Shown here in pieces: positions 16,351 through 23,691 of a stretch of 64,000 bases of DNA. Source of the DNA: Streptosporangium oxazolinicum (GTDB taxonomy: Bacteria; Actinomycetota; Actinomycetes; Streptosporangiales; Streptosporangiaceae); the NCBI RefSeq assembly GCF_039537505.1, contig NZ_BAABAQ010000022.1:1-64000 (forward strand), given 5' to 3'. The notes under the pieces are model-generated. The model worked only from the letters and a program-made list of their open reading frames with translations. It was not told where the DNA came from and did no database searches. A program made the position numbers and the translations under genes. Every line of letters begins with the position of its first letter. The first letter of the stretch is position 1.

Positions 16351-16617
16351 ATGAGCTGCGGCGGGCACCACGACATCGACTGTCGCGAGATCCTGGACAA
16401 GGTCTACACCTACCTGGACGGCGAGCTCGACGAGAGCAACTGCGCCGACATCCGCCAGCACCTGGACGAGTGCCACCCCTGCCTGGAGGAGTACGGCCTG
16501 GAGCAGGTCGTCAAGCAGCTCGTCGCCAAGCACTGCGGCTGTGACCAGGTCTCGGCCGACCTGAGGGCCAAGGTGCTCGGCCGTATCGACCAGGTGCGCT
16601 CCGAACTGGCCCGCTGA
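16351..16617 (+). CDS. rsrA: zinc-containing redox anti-sigma factor RsrA
   Basis: An 88-residue ZAS-family anti-sigma factor. The zinc/redox motif H-x3-C-x2-C is seen as HLDECHPC, with an additional N-terminal Cys (SCGGHHDIDC) and CGC near residue 62, the positions expected for RsrA. Oxidation forms a disulfide, releases zinc and frees SigR; thioredoxin/mycothiol systems reset it. The start is ATG 16351 (MSCGGHHD). Cotranscribed with sigR. Confidence 0.93.
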   Translation: MSCGGHHDIDCREILDKVYTYLDGELDESNCADIRQHLDECHPCLEEYGLEQVVKQLVAKHCGCDQVSADLRAKVLGRIDQVRSELAR

Positions 16618-16668
16618 CCTCCTAGGATCTCTCGTACGGCCTGGGCCATACGACGATGGGGGTTCACC

Positions 16669-17613
16669 ATGCGCATACTCGTGACCGGCGGGGCGGGATT
16701 CATCGGATCCACCCTCGTCGACCGGCTACTGGCCGACGGGCACGAGGTCGCTGCCGTGGACGACCTGTCGGGCGGCGACCGCGGCAACCTGGTCCGCGCC
16801 GCGGAGAGCCCGATGTTCGCCCTGCACGTGATGGACGTCCGCGACCCGGCCCTGATCGGCCTGGCCGCCGAGTGGCGGCCCGAGGTCGTCTGCCACCTCG
16901 CCGCGCAGATCAGCGTGCGCAAGAGCGTCGCCGACCCGGTCCACGACGCCAGGCTCAACGTCGAGGGCACCGCGTCCGTTCTACAGGCCGCCCACCACGG
17001 GGGCACCCGCAAGGTCGTCTTCGCCTCCTCGGTCGCGGTGTACGGCAGGCCGGAGGTCATCCCGGTCCCCGGCGGCGCGGCGACCGACCCGCGCTCCCCG
17101 TACGCGGCCTCCAAGCTGAGCGCGGAGACCTACCTGGCCACCTTCAAGGCGCTGCACGGCATCGACTACACCACCCTGGTGCTCTCCAACGTCTACGGCC
17201 CGCGCCAGTCGCCCGACGGCGAGGCGGGGGTGGTCGCCATCTTCACCGACGCGCTGCTCAACGGCACCCCCACGGTGGTGTACGGCGACGGTGCCCAGAC
17301 CCGCGACTACATCTTCGTCGACGACGTGGTGGACGGTATCGCCCGCGCCTGCGGCACCGAGGGCGGCGGCGGCCGGTTCAACCTCGGGACCGGGGTCCAG
17401 ACCACCGACCGGAGGCTGCACTCCCTGGTCGCGGAGGCGGCGGGTGTCGCCGACGAGCCGGGCGAGGCCCCCGCCCGGCTGGGTGACCTCCCGGCGATGG
17501 CCGTCGACCCGGCCCCCGCGTTCGAGGGGCTCGGCTGGCGTCCTCAGACGGATCTGGCCGCGGGCCTGAAGAGCACCGTCGACTGGGCGAGGACCAGGCT
17601 CGCGAGCCTGTGA
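16669..17613 (+). CDS. NAD-dependent epimerase/dehydratase (UDP-glucose 4-epimerase-like)
   Basis: A 314-residue extended short-chain dehydrogenase/reductase. The N-terminal NAD fold is VTGGAGFIGSTLVDRLLADG, the catalytic Ser/Tyr/Lys lie in VVFASSVAVYG and SPYAASKLSAE, and substrate-loop RDYIFVDDVVDG plus NLGTG are GalE-like. It interconverts or modifies a nucleotide sugar, most likely UDP-sugar 4-epimerisation. The start is ATG 16669 with GGGGGTT upstream. No glycosyltransferase neighbour narrows the substrate. Confidence 0.85.
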   Translation: MRILVTGGAGFIGSTLVDRLLADGHEVAAVDDLSGGDRGNLVRAAESPMFALHVMDVRDPALIGLAAEWRPEVVCHLAAQISVRKSVADPVHDARLNVEGTASVLQAAHHGGTRKVVFASSVAVYGRPEVIPVPGGAATDPRSPYAASKLSAETYLATFKALHGIDYTTLVLSNVYGPRQSPDGEAGVVAIFTDALLNGTPTVVYGDGAQTRDYIFVDDVVDGIARACGTEGGGGRFNLGTGVQTTDRRLHSLVAEAAGVADEPGEAPARLGDLPAMAVDPAPAFEGLGWRPQTDLAAGLKSTVDWARTRLASL

Positions 17614-17828
17614 CGCCGCGTGACTGCGGGGCGTCGGCCGTCGATGGCAGTCGGTGATTGCTTGATTACGCTTTGCTTGCGATTGGCCGTCTCGCCCTCC
17701 TGATCAGGTTCGCTTCGATAGCCTGGGTGCGAAATCGACGTGGAGGCAGCGCATGTTGAAGGAAACGGTCACCCCGGTTTTTCCTGGGATTTCCTGGACC
17801 TGAGCACGCGCCCTTTAGGAACCCTAGG

Positions 17829-19184
17829 GTGGCCGCTTTGCGTGGACTGCCGTGGTTTGCCAAGGTCTATCTGATCCTTGTCATCGGAGCGGCGTTCGCG
17901 CTGCTCGGATACAGCGTGGTGTCGGACGGACGGCTGGACCTGCTCGACTGGTCCAACCTCATGGTGCTGGCCCTGCTGTTCCTGGTGTGCGAGTCGGTGC
18001 CCACCCTGCTGCACGTCCGGCAGGCGGCGGTGTCGGTCAGCTTCTCCGCGGTGCTCGCCGCGGTGGTGCTGCTCGGCCCCGAGGGGGCGGCGCTGGTCGG
18101 CATGACGGCCATGTTCAGCGTGCGCCCCGGCCTGCCGCTGGTGAAGCGGCTGTTCAACAGCGCCCAGTTCGCCATCTGCGGCTACGTCGCCGGCCGGGTC
18201 TACGTGTGGCTCGGCGGCAGGTCCGGGGTGCCGACCATCGCCGGGTTCGACGACATCATCGTGCCGTTCGCGGGCGCGGCGGCCGTCTTCGTGCCCCTCA
18301 ACTTCGTGCTGATCGCGATCGTGCTGAAGCTCACCGGTCAGGCCGACCAGGTGCCGCTGCGGGGCGTGGTCCAGTTCATGGTCTCCTACTTCGGCTACGC
18401 CACCTTCGGCCTGCTGATCGCCGGGCTGTGGGCCACGGTCAACTCGATCTCCGCGGTGCTCGTGCTGCTCCCGCTCTTCGTGGCCCGCTGGGCCTTCGGC
18501 CAGTACCTCGCGCAGCAGCGCTCCTACGACGCGACGATCGCCGCGCTCTGCCAGGCCGTGGAGACCAAGGACTACTACACGCGCGGCCACTGCACCCGCG
18601 TCTCCCTGGCCGCGGGCATGATCGCCGAGGAGATCGGCATGGGGTCCGAGCGGCTGCGCGCGATCCGCTACGCCGGGATGCTCCACGACGTGGGAAAGCT
18701 GGGCGTGCCGACCAAGGTGCTGCAGAAGGACGGCCCGCTCAGCGAGGAGGAGTTCGCGGCCATCCAGCTCCATCCGATGCGCGGGCTGGAGATCGTGCGC
18801 GGCATCGACTTCCTGGACGAGGCGTTCGCCGGGATCATGCACCACCACGAGCGGCAGGACGGCAAGGGCTACCCGATGGGGCTGGCGGGCGACGAGATCC
18901 CGGAGTTCGCCAGGATCATCGCGGTGGCCGACGCCTTCGACTCGATGACCTCCGACCGCTCCTACCGCAACGCCCGCTCGCGCGAGGTGGCGATGACCGA
19001 GCTGCGCAAGGGCGCCGGCACCCAGTTCGACCCGGTGATGGTGGTCGCGTTCGTCAAGGCCGTCGACCGTGACGGCTGGGAGCCGCCGCGCACGGTCGTC
19101 ACGCCTCCGGCCGACGTGACGGAGACCACCACGAAGGACCACGACGACCCGACCGTGCCCATCCAGGTGGTGTCCGAGCGATGA
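17829..19184 (+). CDS. membrane HD-GYP domain phosphohydrolase
   Basis: A 451-residue protein with ~6-7 hydrophobic segments (residues 10-220) and a cytoplasmic HD-GYP domain. Metal/catalytic residues: His254 (RGHCTRVS), H286-D287 (MLHDVGKLGVP), HHHE 338-341 and the DGKGYP motif at 344-349. Such domains hydrolyse cyclic-di-GMP or related dinucleotides, although activity is not proven from sequence. The start is GTG 17829. The next gene overlaps by four bases (ATGA) and encodes a second, degenerate HD membrane protein, so the two may form a complex. No GGDEF gene is in the window. Confidence 0.88.
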   Translation: MAALRGLPWFAKVYLILVIGAAFALLGYSVVSDGRLDLLDWSNLMVLALLFLVCESVPTLLHVRQAAVSVSFSAVLAAVVLLGPEGAALVGMTAMFSVRPGLPLVKRLFNSAQFAICGYVAGRVYVWLGGRSGVPTIAGFDDIIVPFAGAAAVFVPLNFVLIAIVLKLTGQADQVPLRGVVQFMVSYFGYATFGLLIAGLWATVNSISAVLVLLPLFVARWAFGQYLAQQRSYDATIAALCQAVETKDYYTRGHCTRVSLAAGMIAEEIGMGSERLRAIRYAGMLHDVGKLGVPTKVLQKDGPLSEEEFAAIQLHPMRGLEIVRGIDFLDEAFAGIMHHHERQDGKGYPMGLAGDEIPEFARIIAVADAFDSMTSDRSYRNARSREVAMTELRKGAGTQFDPVMVVAFVKAVDRDGWEPPRTVVTPPADVTETTTKDHDDPTVPIQVVSER

Positions 19185-20461
19185 ACGGCTCCGGCACCAC
19201 CCGGGTTTTCCAGACGCTCGACTCGGGCCAGCTCCTGCTGATCTGCGCGGCGGGGCTCCTGGCGGTGGCGGGGGTGGCCCACACGGCCGCGACCGGCCTG
19301 CTCGACCCGCGGATCGCCGTCGCCTTCGGCGCGCTGATCGCGATCGGGGAGCTGGCCAGGCTCACCATGCCCGGCAACAGGGAGGTGGCGCCGATCGGCG
19401 CGGCGGCCGCGCTCGGGTACACGCTCCTGCTGGACATGGGGGGTGTTCCCGCGCGGCATTCGGCGTTGCAGGTCGTCGCGGTGCTGTCGGCCGGCATGGT
19501 GGCGGGGGCGCTGCCGCACCTCGCGGTGGGCCGTCCGCCCCAGCTGGACGGGATGGCGCGCAGGCTCCTCACCGGCGCCCTGCTCGCACTGGCCTACCGG
19601 CCGCTGGCCGGGCCGCTGTTCGAGGTGGCGAGCGGAGGGGAGAGCGGCTGGTGGCCCGCGCTCGGCGTGATGGCCCTGCTCATCCTGGTGATGGTGATGG
19701 TCGACGTGCTGCTGGCCGCCGTGCTCCGGGCCGAGCAGGTGCGTGCCGCCCTCAGGGTGGCCGTCCACGACGAGCTGCGGATGGCCGCGCCGCTGGGGGC
19801 CGCCGTCGCCGCCTCCGGCATCCTGCTCGCGCTCGCCTCGCACAGCATGGGCATGACCGCGCTGCTGGTCTTCGCCGCGCCGCTGCTGGTCACCCAGGTC
19901 GCCTTCCGCAAGTACGCCGGGATCAGGGCCACCTACCTGCAGACCGTACGGGCGCTGTCGCGGGTCACCGAGGTCGGCGGGTACGTCGAGCCCGGCCACT
20001 CCCGCCGGGTGAGCCGCCTCGCGGTGGCGGTCGGGCGGGAGCTCGGCACGGCGGAGCCCGAGCTGCTGGAGCTCGAGTACGCCGCGCTCATGCACGACAT
20101 CGGGCAGCTGTCGTTGCGCGATCCCATTCCGGGCGGCGCCACGGTCCTCACCGACCCCGAGCAGGCGCGGCGCATCGCCGAGCTGGGCGCGGAGGTGATC
20201 AGGCAGACCGGGGTGCTGGACCGGGTGGCCGAGATCGTCCGCCGCCAGTGCGACACCTGCGCGGAGACGCCTCCGATGGCGAGCCGCATCATCAAGGCGG
20301 CGAACGCCTACGACGACCTCGTCGGTGGTTCCAGCGACCGCGACCGGGCGGGTGCCGCCCTGGAACGGCTCCGTCTCGGCGTGGGCCGGGAGTACGACCC
20401 GACGGTCGTCGAGGCGATGGCCCGTGTGATCGACAGGCTGGCCCCGATTCACCGGCTTTAG
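19181..20461 (+). CDS. membrane HD-domain protein, degenerate HD-GYP paralogue
   Basis: A 426-residue protein with the same plan as its upstream neighbour: hydrophobic segments over ~18-245, then an HD domain. GHSRRVSRLAVAVG and ALMHDIGQLSL keep the first His and the HD pair, but where the partner has HHHERQDGKGYP this protein reads RRQCDTCAETPP, so the GYP motif and its metal ligands are lost. It starts at ATG 19181 inside the upstream stop (ATGA). Likely a regulatory or structural partner of the intact HD-GYP enzyme. Confidence 0.82.
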   Translation: MNGSGTTRVFQTLDSGQLLLICAAGLLAVAGVAHTAATGLLDPRIAVAFGALIAIGELARLTMPGNREVAPIGAAAALGYTLLLDMGGVPARHSALQVVAVLSAGMVAGALPHLAVGRPPQLDGMARRLLTGALLALAYRPLAGPLFEVASGGESGWWPALGVMALLILVMVMVDVLLAAVLRAEQVRAALRVAVHDELRMAAPLGAAVAASGILLALASHSMGMTALLVFAAPLLVTQVAFRKYAGIRATYLQTVRALSRVTEVGGYVEPGHSRRVSRLAVAVGRELGTAEPELLELEYAALMHDIGQLSLRDPIPGGATVLTDPEQARRIAELGAEVIRQTGVLDRVAEIVRRQCDTCAETPPMASRIIKAANAYDDLVGGSSDRDRAGAALERLRLGVGREYDPTVVEAMARVIDRLAPIHRL

Positions 20462-20602
20462 AGTGGCGGGTCTCCGCGCCGGGTCGCCGGAGCAGGCGGA
20501 GTTCGCCGGCCGGAGCCACGACACGGGACTGGTGGTCCCGTACGCGGGCGTGATCGGCTCTTTCTGGCACAGTTGAGGAACGTTGAACGATGGGAGTTTC
20601 CG

Positions 20603-20815
20603 GTGGCCGAGATCCGCGCCGAGATGGTGGCGAACGTCTGGAAGGTCCTCGTGGCCGAGGGTGACAGCATCGAGGACGGCGACGCCCTGGTCATCCTTGA
20701 GTCGATGAAGATGGAGATCCCGGTCCTGTCCGAGGACAGCGGTGTGGTCGCCAGGTTGCAGGTCGCCGAGGGCGACGTCATCCAGGAGGGCGACCTGATC
20801 GCCGTCATCCAGTAG
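20603..20815 (+). CDS. biotin/lipoyl-binding carrier protein
   Basis: A 70-residue stand-alone biotinyl domain. The attachment motif ESMKMEIPV contains the modified Lys, flanked by the paired hairpin repeats (VLVAEGDSIEDGDALV and LQVAEGDVIQEGDLIAVIQ) typical of BCCP domains. Such small carriers in actinomycetes serve biotin-dependent carboxylases encoded elsewhere. The start is GTG 20603 with GGGAG about 6 nt upstream; the longer frame from 20573 is not supported. Its stop overlaps the convergent thioesterase stop by 11 bp. Confidence 0.88.
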   Translation: MAEIRAEMVANVWKVLVAEGDSIEDGDALVILESMKMEIPVLSEDSGVVARLQVAEGDVIQEGDLIAVIQ

Positions 20816-21203
20816 CCCCGCCGTCGCGGGTGAGCCGCGCGAGGAAGCGCTCGCGGTCGACGACCACGCGCTCGATCGTTCCCGAGGCGACGACGGACCT
20901 CCGGTCGCGGGCGACGAAGCCGAAGACCAGGCGGCGCCCGTCGACCTCGGTGAGCTCGACGGCGATCTCGACGTGCGTGCCGACCGGGCTGGCCGCCAGG
21001 TGCTCCAGGGAGACCCGGGTGCCCACGGAGGTCTGGCCCGGGGCCAGGGCACCCGCGAGCGCCTGGACGCTGGCCCGCTCGGCGAGGGCGAGCACGCGGG
21101 GCGTGGCCAGCACCGGGACGTCACCGCTGCCGACCTTCGCCGCGGTGTCCTCCCTCTCCACCATGATGAGGAGCCGTGCCTGCAGACCGGGAGCGAGCGT
21201 CAT
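20805..21203 (-). CDS. FlK-like hotdog thioesterase
   Basis: A 132-residue hotdog protein resembling fluoroacetyl-CoA thioesterase FlK. The line VGSGDVPVLATPRVLALAE contains the short-chain active-site loop; strands VGTRVSLEHLAASPVG and RRLVFGFVARDR follow. It probably hydrolyses a small acyl-CoA; fluoroacetyl specificity cannot be assumed. The preferred start is ATG 21203: TATGCT (21216-21211, minus strand) is a good -10 ending 7 nt before it, implying leaderless mRNA. An ATG at 21215 lies within that -10. Convergent with the carrier protein and divergent from bsaP. Confidence 0.78.
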   Translation of the reverse strand: MTLAPGLQARLLIMVEREDTAAKVGSGDVPVLATPRVLALAERASVQALAGALAPGQTSVGTRVSLEHLAASPVGTHVEIAVELTEVDGRRLVFGFVARDRRSVVASGTIERVVVDRERFLARLTRDGGATG

Positions 21204-21210
21204 GCGCGTC

Positions 21211-21220
21211 AGCATAGGGT
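21211..21220. promoter_or_regulatory. overlapping divergent -10 elements of two leaderless genes
   Basis: TAGGGT (21215-21220, plus) ends 8 nt before the GTG of bsaP, and TATGCT (21216-21211, minus) ends 7 nt before the ATG of the FlK-like gene. The two -10 boxes share two bases, so the polymerases should exclude each other. Neither has a good -35. Confidence 0.5.
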
Positions 21221-21228
21221 CTGGTCTC

Positions 21229-21411
21229 GTGACCTCGTACTGCGACCACTGCGGGCGCCCGGAGGGCGAGGCCGACCACGCCGTGTGCCGGTCGGCCCGC
21301 GCGATGGAGCCGCCCCGTTACTGTTCCCGCTGCCGTCGCCGGATGGTGGTGCAGGTGACCCCTGGCGGCTGGTCCGCGCGCTGTGCCGAGCACGGTACGA
21401 CGAGCGGCTGA
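21229..21411 (+). CDS. bsaP: biotin synthase auxiliary protein BsaP
   Basis: A 60-residue Cys-rich protein: YCDHCGRP near the N-terminus, then an AMEPPRYCSRCRRRMVVQVT core and a C-terminal GWSARCAEHG. This matches the small protein encoded next to bioB in mycobacteria (the Rv1590 type) recognised as an auxiliary factor needed by that class of biotin synthase. The start is GTG 21229 with no Shine-Dalgarno but a -10 exactly placed for a leaderless mRNA. The bioB gene is in this window (25559-26554) but not adjacent. It could alternatively be annotated only as a zinc-ribbon protein. Confidence 0.75.
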   Translation: MTSYCDHCGRPEGEADHAVCRSARAMEPPRYCSRCRRRMVVQVTPGGWSARCAEHGTTSG

Positions 21412-21739
21412 CGCCCGCTGATTTACCCCCGGTTTGAGCGCTTTTTGCGTACCCTTGTAGGGTTTTACGGAGTTCGCCCTGGATGTCGTGGGGTGACGCC
21501 GTGGCACCTGGGCTGAGTGTTTCCTGTGTGACTTCCGGGTGGCCTTGGGCGCAAGAGCCTGCAAGGTGTACAAGTACGCCCAAAAGCGCCGGGTTTTGTG
21601 CGATGCTACGGCACGCGTCTCGTTTGTGAGCCATACGGCATGCAGGGTTTCGTTACAGCGCCGTGACGGTGCCGCGACGCTGATCCGCTTTGTTGGAGAG
21701 CTCTGGTGGGGTAGGAGTGGAGAGGGTTACGGGGGAGTC
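21412..21739 (+). other. gene-free promoter region of the Ser/Thr kinase gene
   Basis: A 328-bp stretch upstream of the kinase. It holds TTGGGCG/CGCCCAA arms around 21549-21587 and several T-rich words (GTTTTACGG, GGGTTTTGTG), but no promoter I can assign with confidence, and no open frame with coding character that continues into the kinase except weak read-through from 21539. Confidence 0.4.
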
Positions 21740-23458
21740 ATGGTGGCCCAAGGCACGACGCTGGCGGGGCGGTATCGCCTAAGCACCCGCATTGGCGCCG
21801 GCGGTATGGGCGAGGTGTGGAAGGGCGAGGACGTCGTCCTGGCCCGCACCGTCGCCGTAAAGGTGCTGCTCCCGGGCCGTACGGACGATCCGGGCTTCCT
21901 GGTTCGCTTCCAGGGCGAGGCTCGGGCGATGGCGACGATCAACCACCCCGGGGTCGTCGACGTGTACGACTACGGGGTTCACGAGGTGCCCGGCGCGGGG
22001 GCGACGGCATACCTGGTGATGAAGTTCGTCGACGGCGAGCCGCTCGACCGCCTGCTCGGGCGACTGCGGCGCGTCGCCCCCGGGGCCGCGATGGACCTCA
22101 TCGCCCAGGCGGCCTCGGCACTGCAGGCGGTCCACGACCAGGGCATCGTCCACCGGGACATCAAGCCGGGCAACCTGCTGGTGCGCTCGGACGGCACGCT
22201 CGTGCTCACCGACTTCGGCATCGCCAGGTCCGACACCGCGAGCCGGTTGACGGACGCGGGCATGGTGCTCGGCACCGCCGCCTACTGCGCGCCCGAGCAG
22301 GCCGAGGGCGCGCCCGTCACACCGGCCGTGGACATCTACGCGCTGGGCGTGGTGGCGTACGAGTGCCTGGCCGGGCAGCGCCCGTTCGACGGCGACACGC
22401 CCGTCACGATCGCGCTCAAGCACATCCGCGAGGCGCCGCCGCCGCTGCCGCCGGACATCCCGCCCGCGGTTCGCGCGCTTGTGGAGCGCTCCCTCGCCAA
22501 GGATCCGGCCCGGCGCTTCCCCAGCGCCGCGGCGATGAGTGCCGCCGCCAGGCAGGCCGCCTTCGGCGCGGAGGGCGGCGGCACGCTGTCGGCGTCCGCG
22601 CAGCAGCAGTCCGAGCCGCCGGAGACCGGCTGGCAGGCGCAGGCCCCCCAGGGAGGCCCGCAGGGGCAGACCGGCTGGCACGGCCAGGGATCGGCCGTGC
22701 CGCAGACGGGCTGGCAGGGCGCCCAGGCCCCGACGGGTAACTGGCAGAGTGCCCAGGCCCCGACCGGCAACTGGCAGGGAGGCGCGCAGCACTCCACCGC
22801 GCCGACGGTGGGAGCCGAGGCGGGCGCGCAGGGTCGCGGTCGCCGCGCCGCGCAGAAACCTCGGCGCAGGAGCGGGCTGGTCGCGGTGTCGGCGGTCGCG
22901 GCCGTGATGTGCGCGGGCCTCGTCGCGGTGGCGATCAACGGGATGGCGGCCTCCCGGGAGACGGCGAACTCCGACCTCATGAGGCAACCGGTGCCCACGG
23001 CCATCGCCGACGAGCCGACGAAGACGGCGAGGCCGGCGAAGCCGAACCGCAGGACGCCGACGGCCACTCCGCAGGTGACCCGCGCGCAGCCGAACGAGCG
23101 GCCCACCCCGGAGGTCACCGAGAGGGAGAGGTCGCCGACTCCCACCCCGACGGTCACGAGGACGCCGAAGCCGACTCCCACCCTGACTCCCTCTCCGACG
23201 CCGAAGCCGAAGAAGAGCGTCCCGGGCACCGTCGGCATGAAGCCGGGCGCGGCGGAGGCGATGCTCAAGCAGGCGGGTTTCAAGGTGACGCTCTCCTACA
23301 GCGCCGACGTCAATCCCGGGGACTGCACCGAGGTGGTCGAGTCCCGCCCCGACGCGGGCACGATGTGGGACCCGTCCAAGCCGGTGGAGATCATCATCGC
23401 CAAGGCCGAATGCCCGTCGACGCCCACCCCGACGCCGACGGCGACCGGCAAGCCCTAA
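21740..23458 (+). CDS. membrane serine/threonine protein kinase with C-terminal PASTA domain
   Basis: A 572-residue Hanks-type kinase. The kinase domain (1-~275) has the P-loop GAGGMGEVWKG, VAVKVLL (Lys), HRDIKPGN, TDFGIARSD and a GTAAYCAPEQA activation segment. A linker with repeated TGWQGAQAP/TGNWQ units (~295-355), an Arg/Lys cluster, one membrane span (LVAVSAVAAVMCAGLVAVAI, ~383-402) and a long extracellular Pro/Thr stalk lead to one PASTA-like module (VPGTVGMKPGAAEAMLKQAG). It probably senses cell-wall material. The start is ATG 21740 (or GTG 21743). Its stop TAA is formed at the junction with a MITE-like insertion; without it the stop would be TAG at the same place. Confidence 0.9.
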   Translation: MVAQGTTLAGRYRLSTRIGAGGMGEVWKGEDVVLARTVAVKVLLPGRTDDPGFLVRFQGEARAMATINHPGVVDVYDYGVHEVPGAGATAYLVMKFVDGEPLDRLLGRLRRVAPGAAMDLIAQAASALQAVHDQGIVHRDIKPGNLLVRSDGTLVLTDFGIARSDTASRLTDAGMVLGTAAYCAPEQAEGAPVTPAVDIYALGVVAYECLAGQRPFDGDTPVTIALKHIREAPPPLPPDIPPAVRALVERSLAKDPARRFPSAAAMSAAARQAAFGAEGGGTLSASAQQQSEPPETGWQAQAPQGGPQGQTGWHGQGSAVPQTGWQGAQAPTGNWQSAQAPTGNWQGGAQHSTAPTVGAEAGAQGRGRRAAQKPRRRSGLVAVSAVAAVMCAGLVAVAINGMAASRETANSDLMRQPVPTAIADEPTKTARPAKPNRRTPTATPQVTRAQPNERPTPEVTERERSPTPTPTVTRTPKPTPTLTPSPTPKPKKSVPGTVGMKPGAAEAMLKQAGFKVTLSYSADVNPGDCTEVVESRPDAGTMWDPSKPVEIIIAKAECPSTPTPTPTATGKP

Positions 23459-23616
23459 GGCCTGTTTTGTGGATCTTTCCGCCTACTGCGGTCGTCCAGG
23501 CGGCGCCTCGCGGCGTTGTCGTCGTCGCCCATAACTCCGTTATGAACTCCTCCTCCGCCTTGCGGGGAATCCACCTGGACGATCCTCGCCACGGCGAAGA
23601 TCCACAAAACAGGCCC
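23458..23616. mobile_element. 159-bp MITE-like element, 20-bp terminal inverted repeats, TA duplication
   Basis: The left end (23458-23477) and the reverse complement of the right end (23597-23616) share GGCCTGTTTTGTGGATCTT, 19 of 20 positions. The element is flanked by TA on both sides (23456-23457 and 23617-23618). Inner CGTCCAGG/CCTGGACG arms extend the fold, and no open frame for a transposase is present. The TIR and TA duplication suggest mobilisation by an IS5/IS427- or IS630-type transposase. It sits exactly at the kinase stop codon and could also act as a terminator hairpin. Confidence 0.8.
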
Positions 23617-23691
23617 TAGCCTTCTCGCGGTGACGACCGGCTCGCGCCGGAGGACCTTCCGGTCCCCGTGCGCGAGCCCGGTGGCGCTCTC

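Noticed and set aside
17611..17636. Weak hairpin after the epimerase gene
   Set aside because: Only a 6-bp continuous stem (GACGCC/GGCGTC) with bulges and no T-run; not strong enough to call a terminator.
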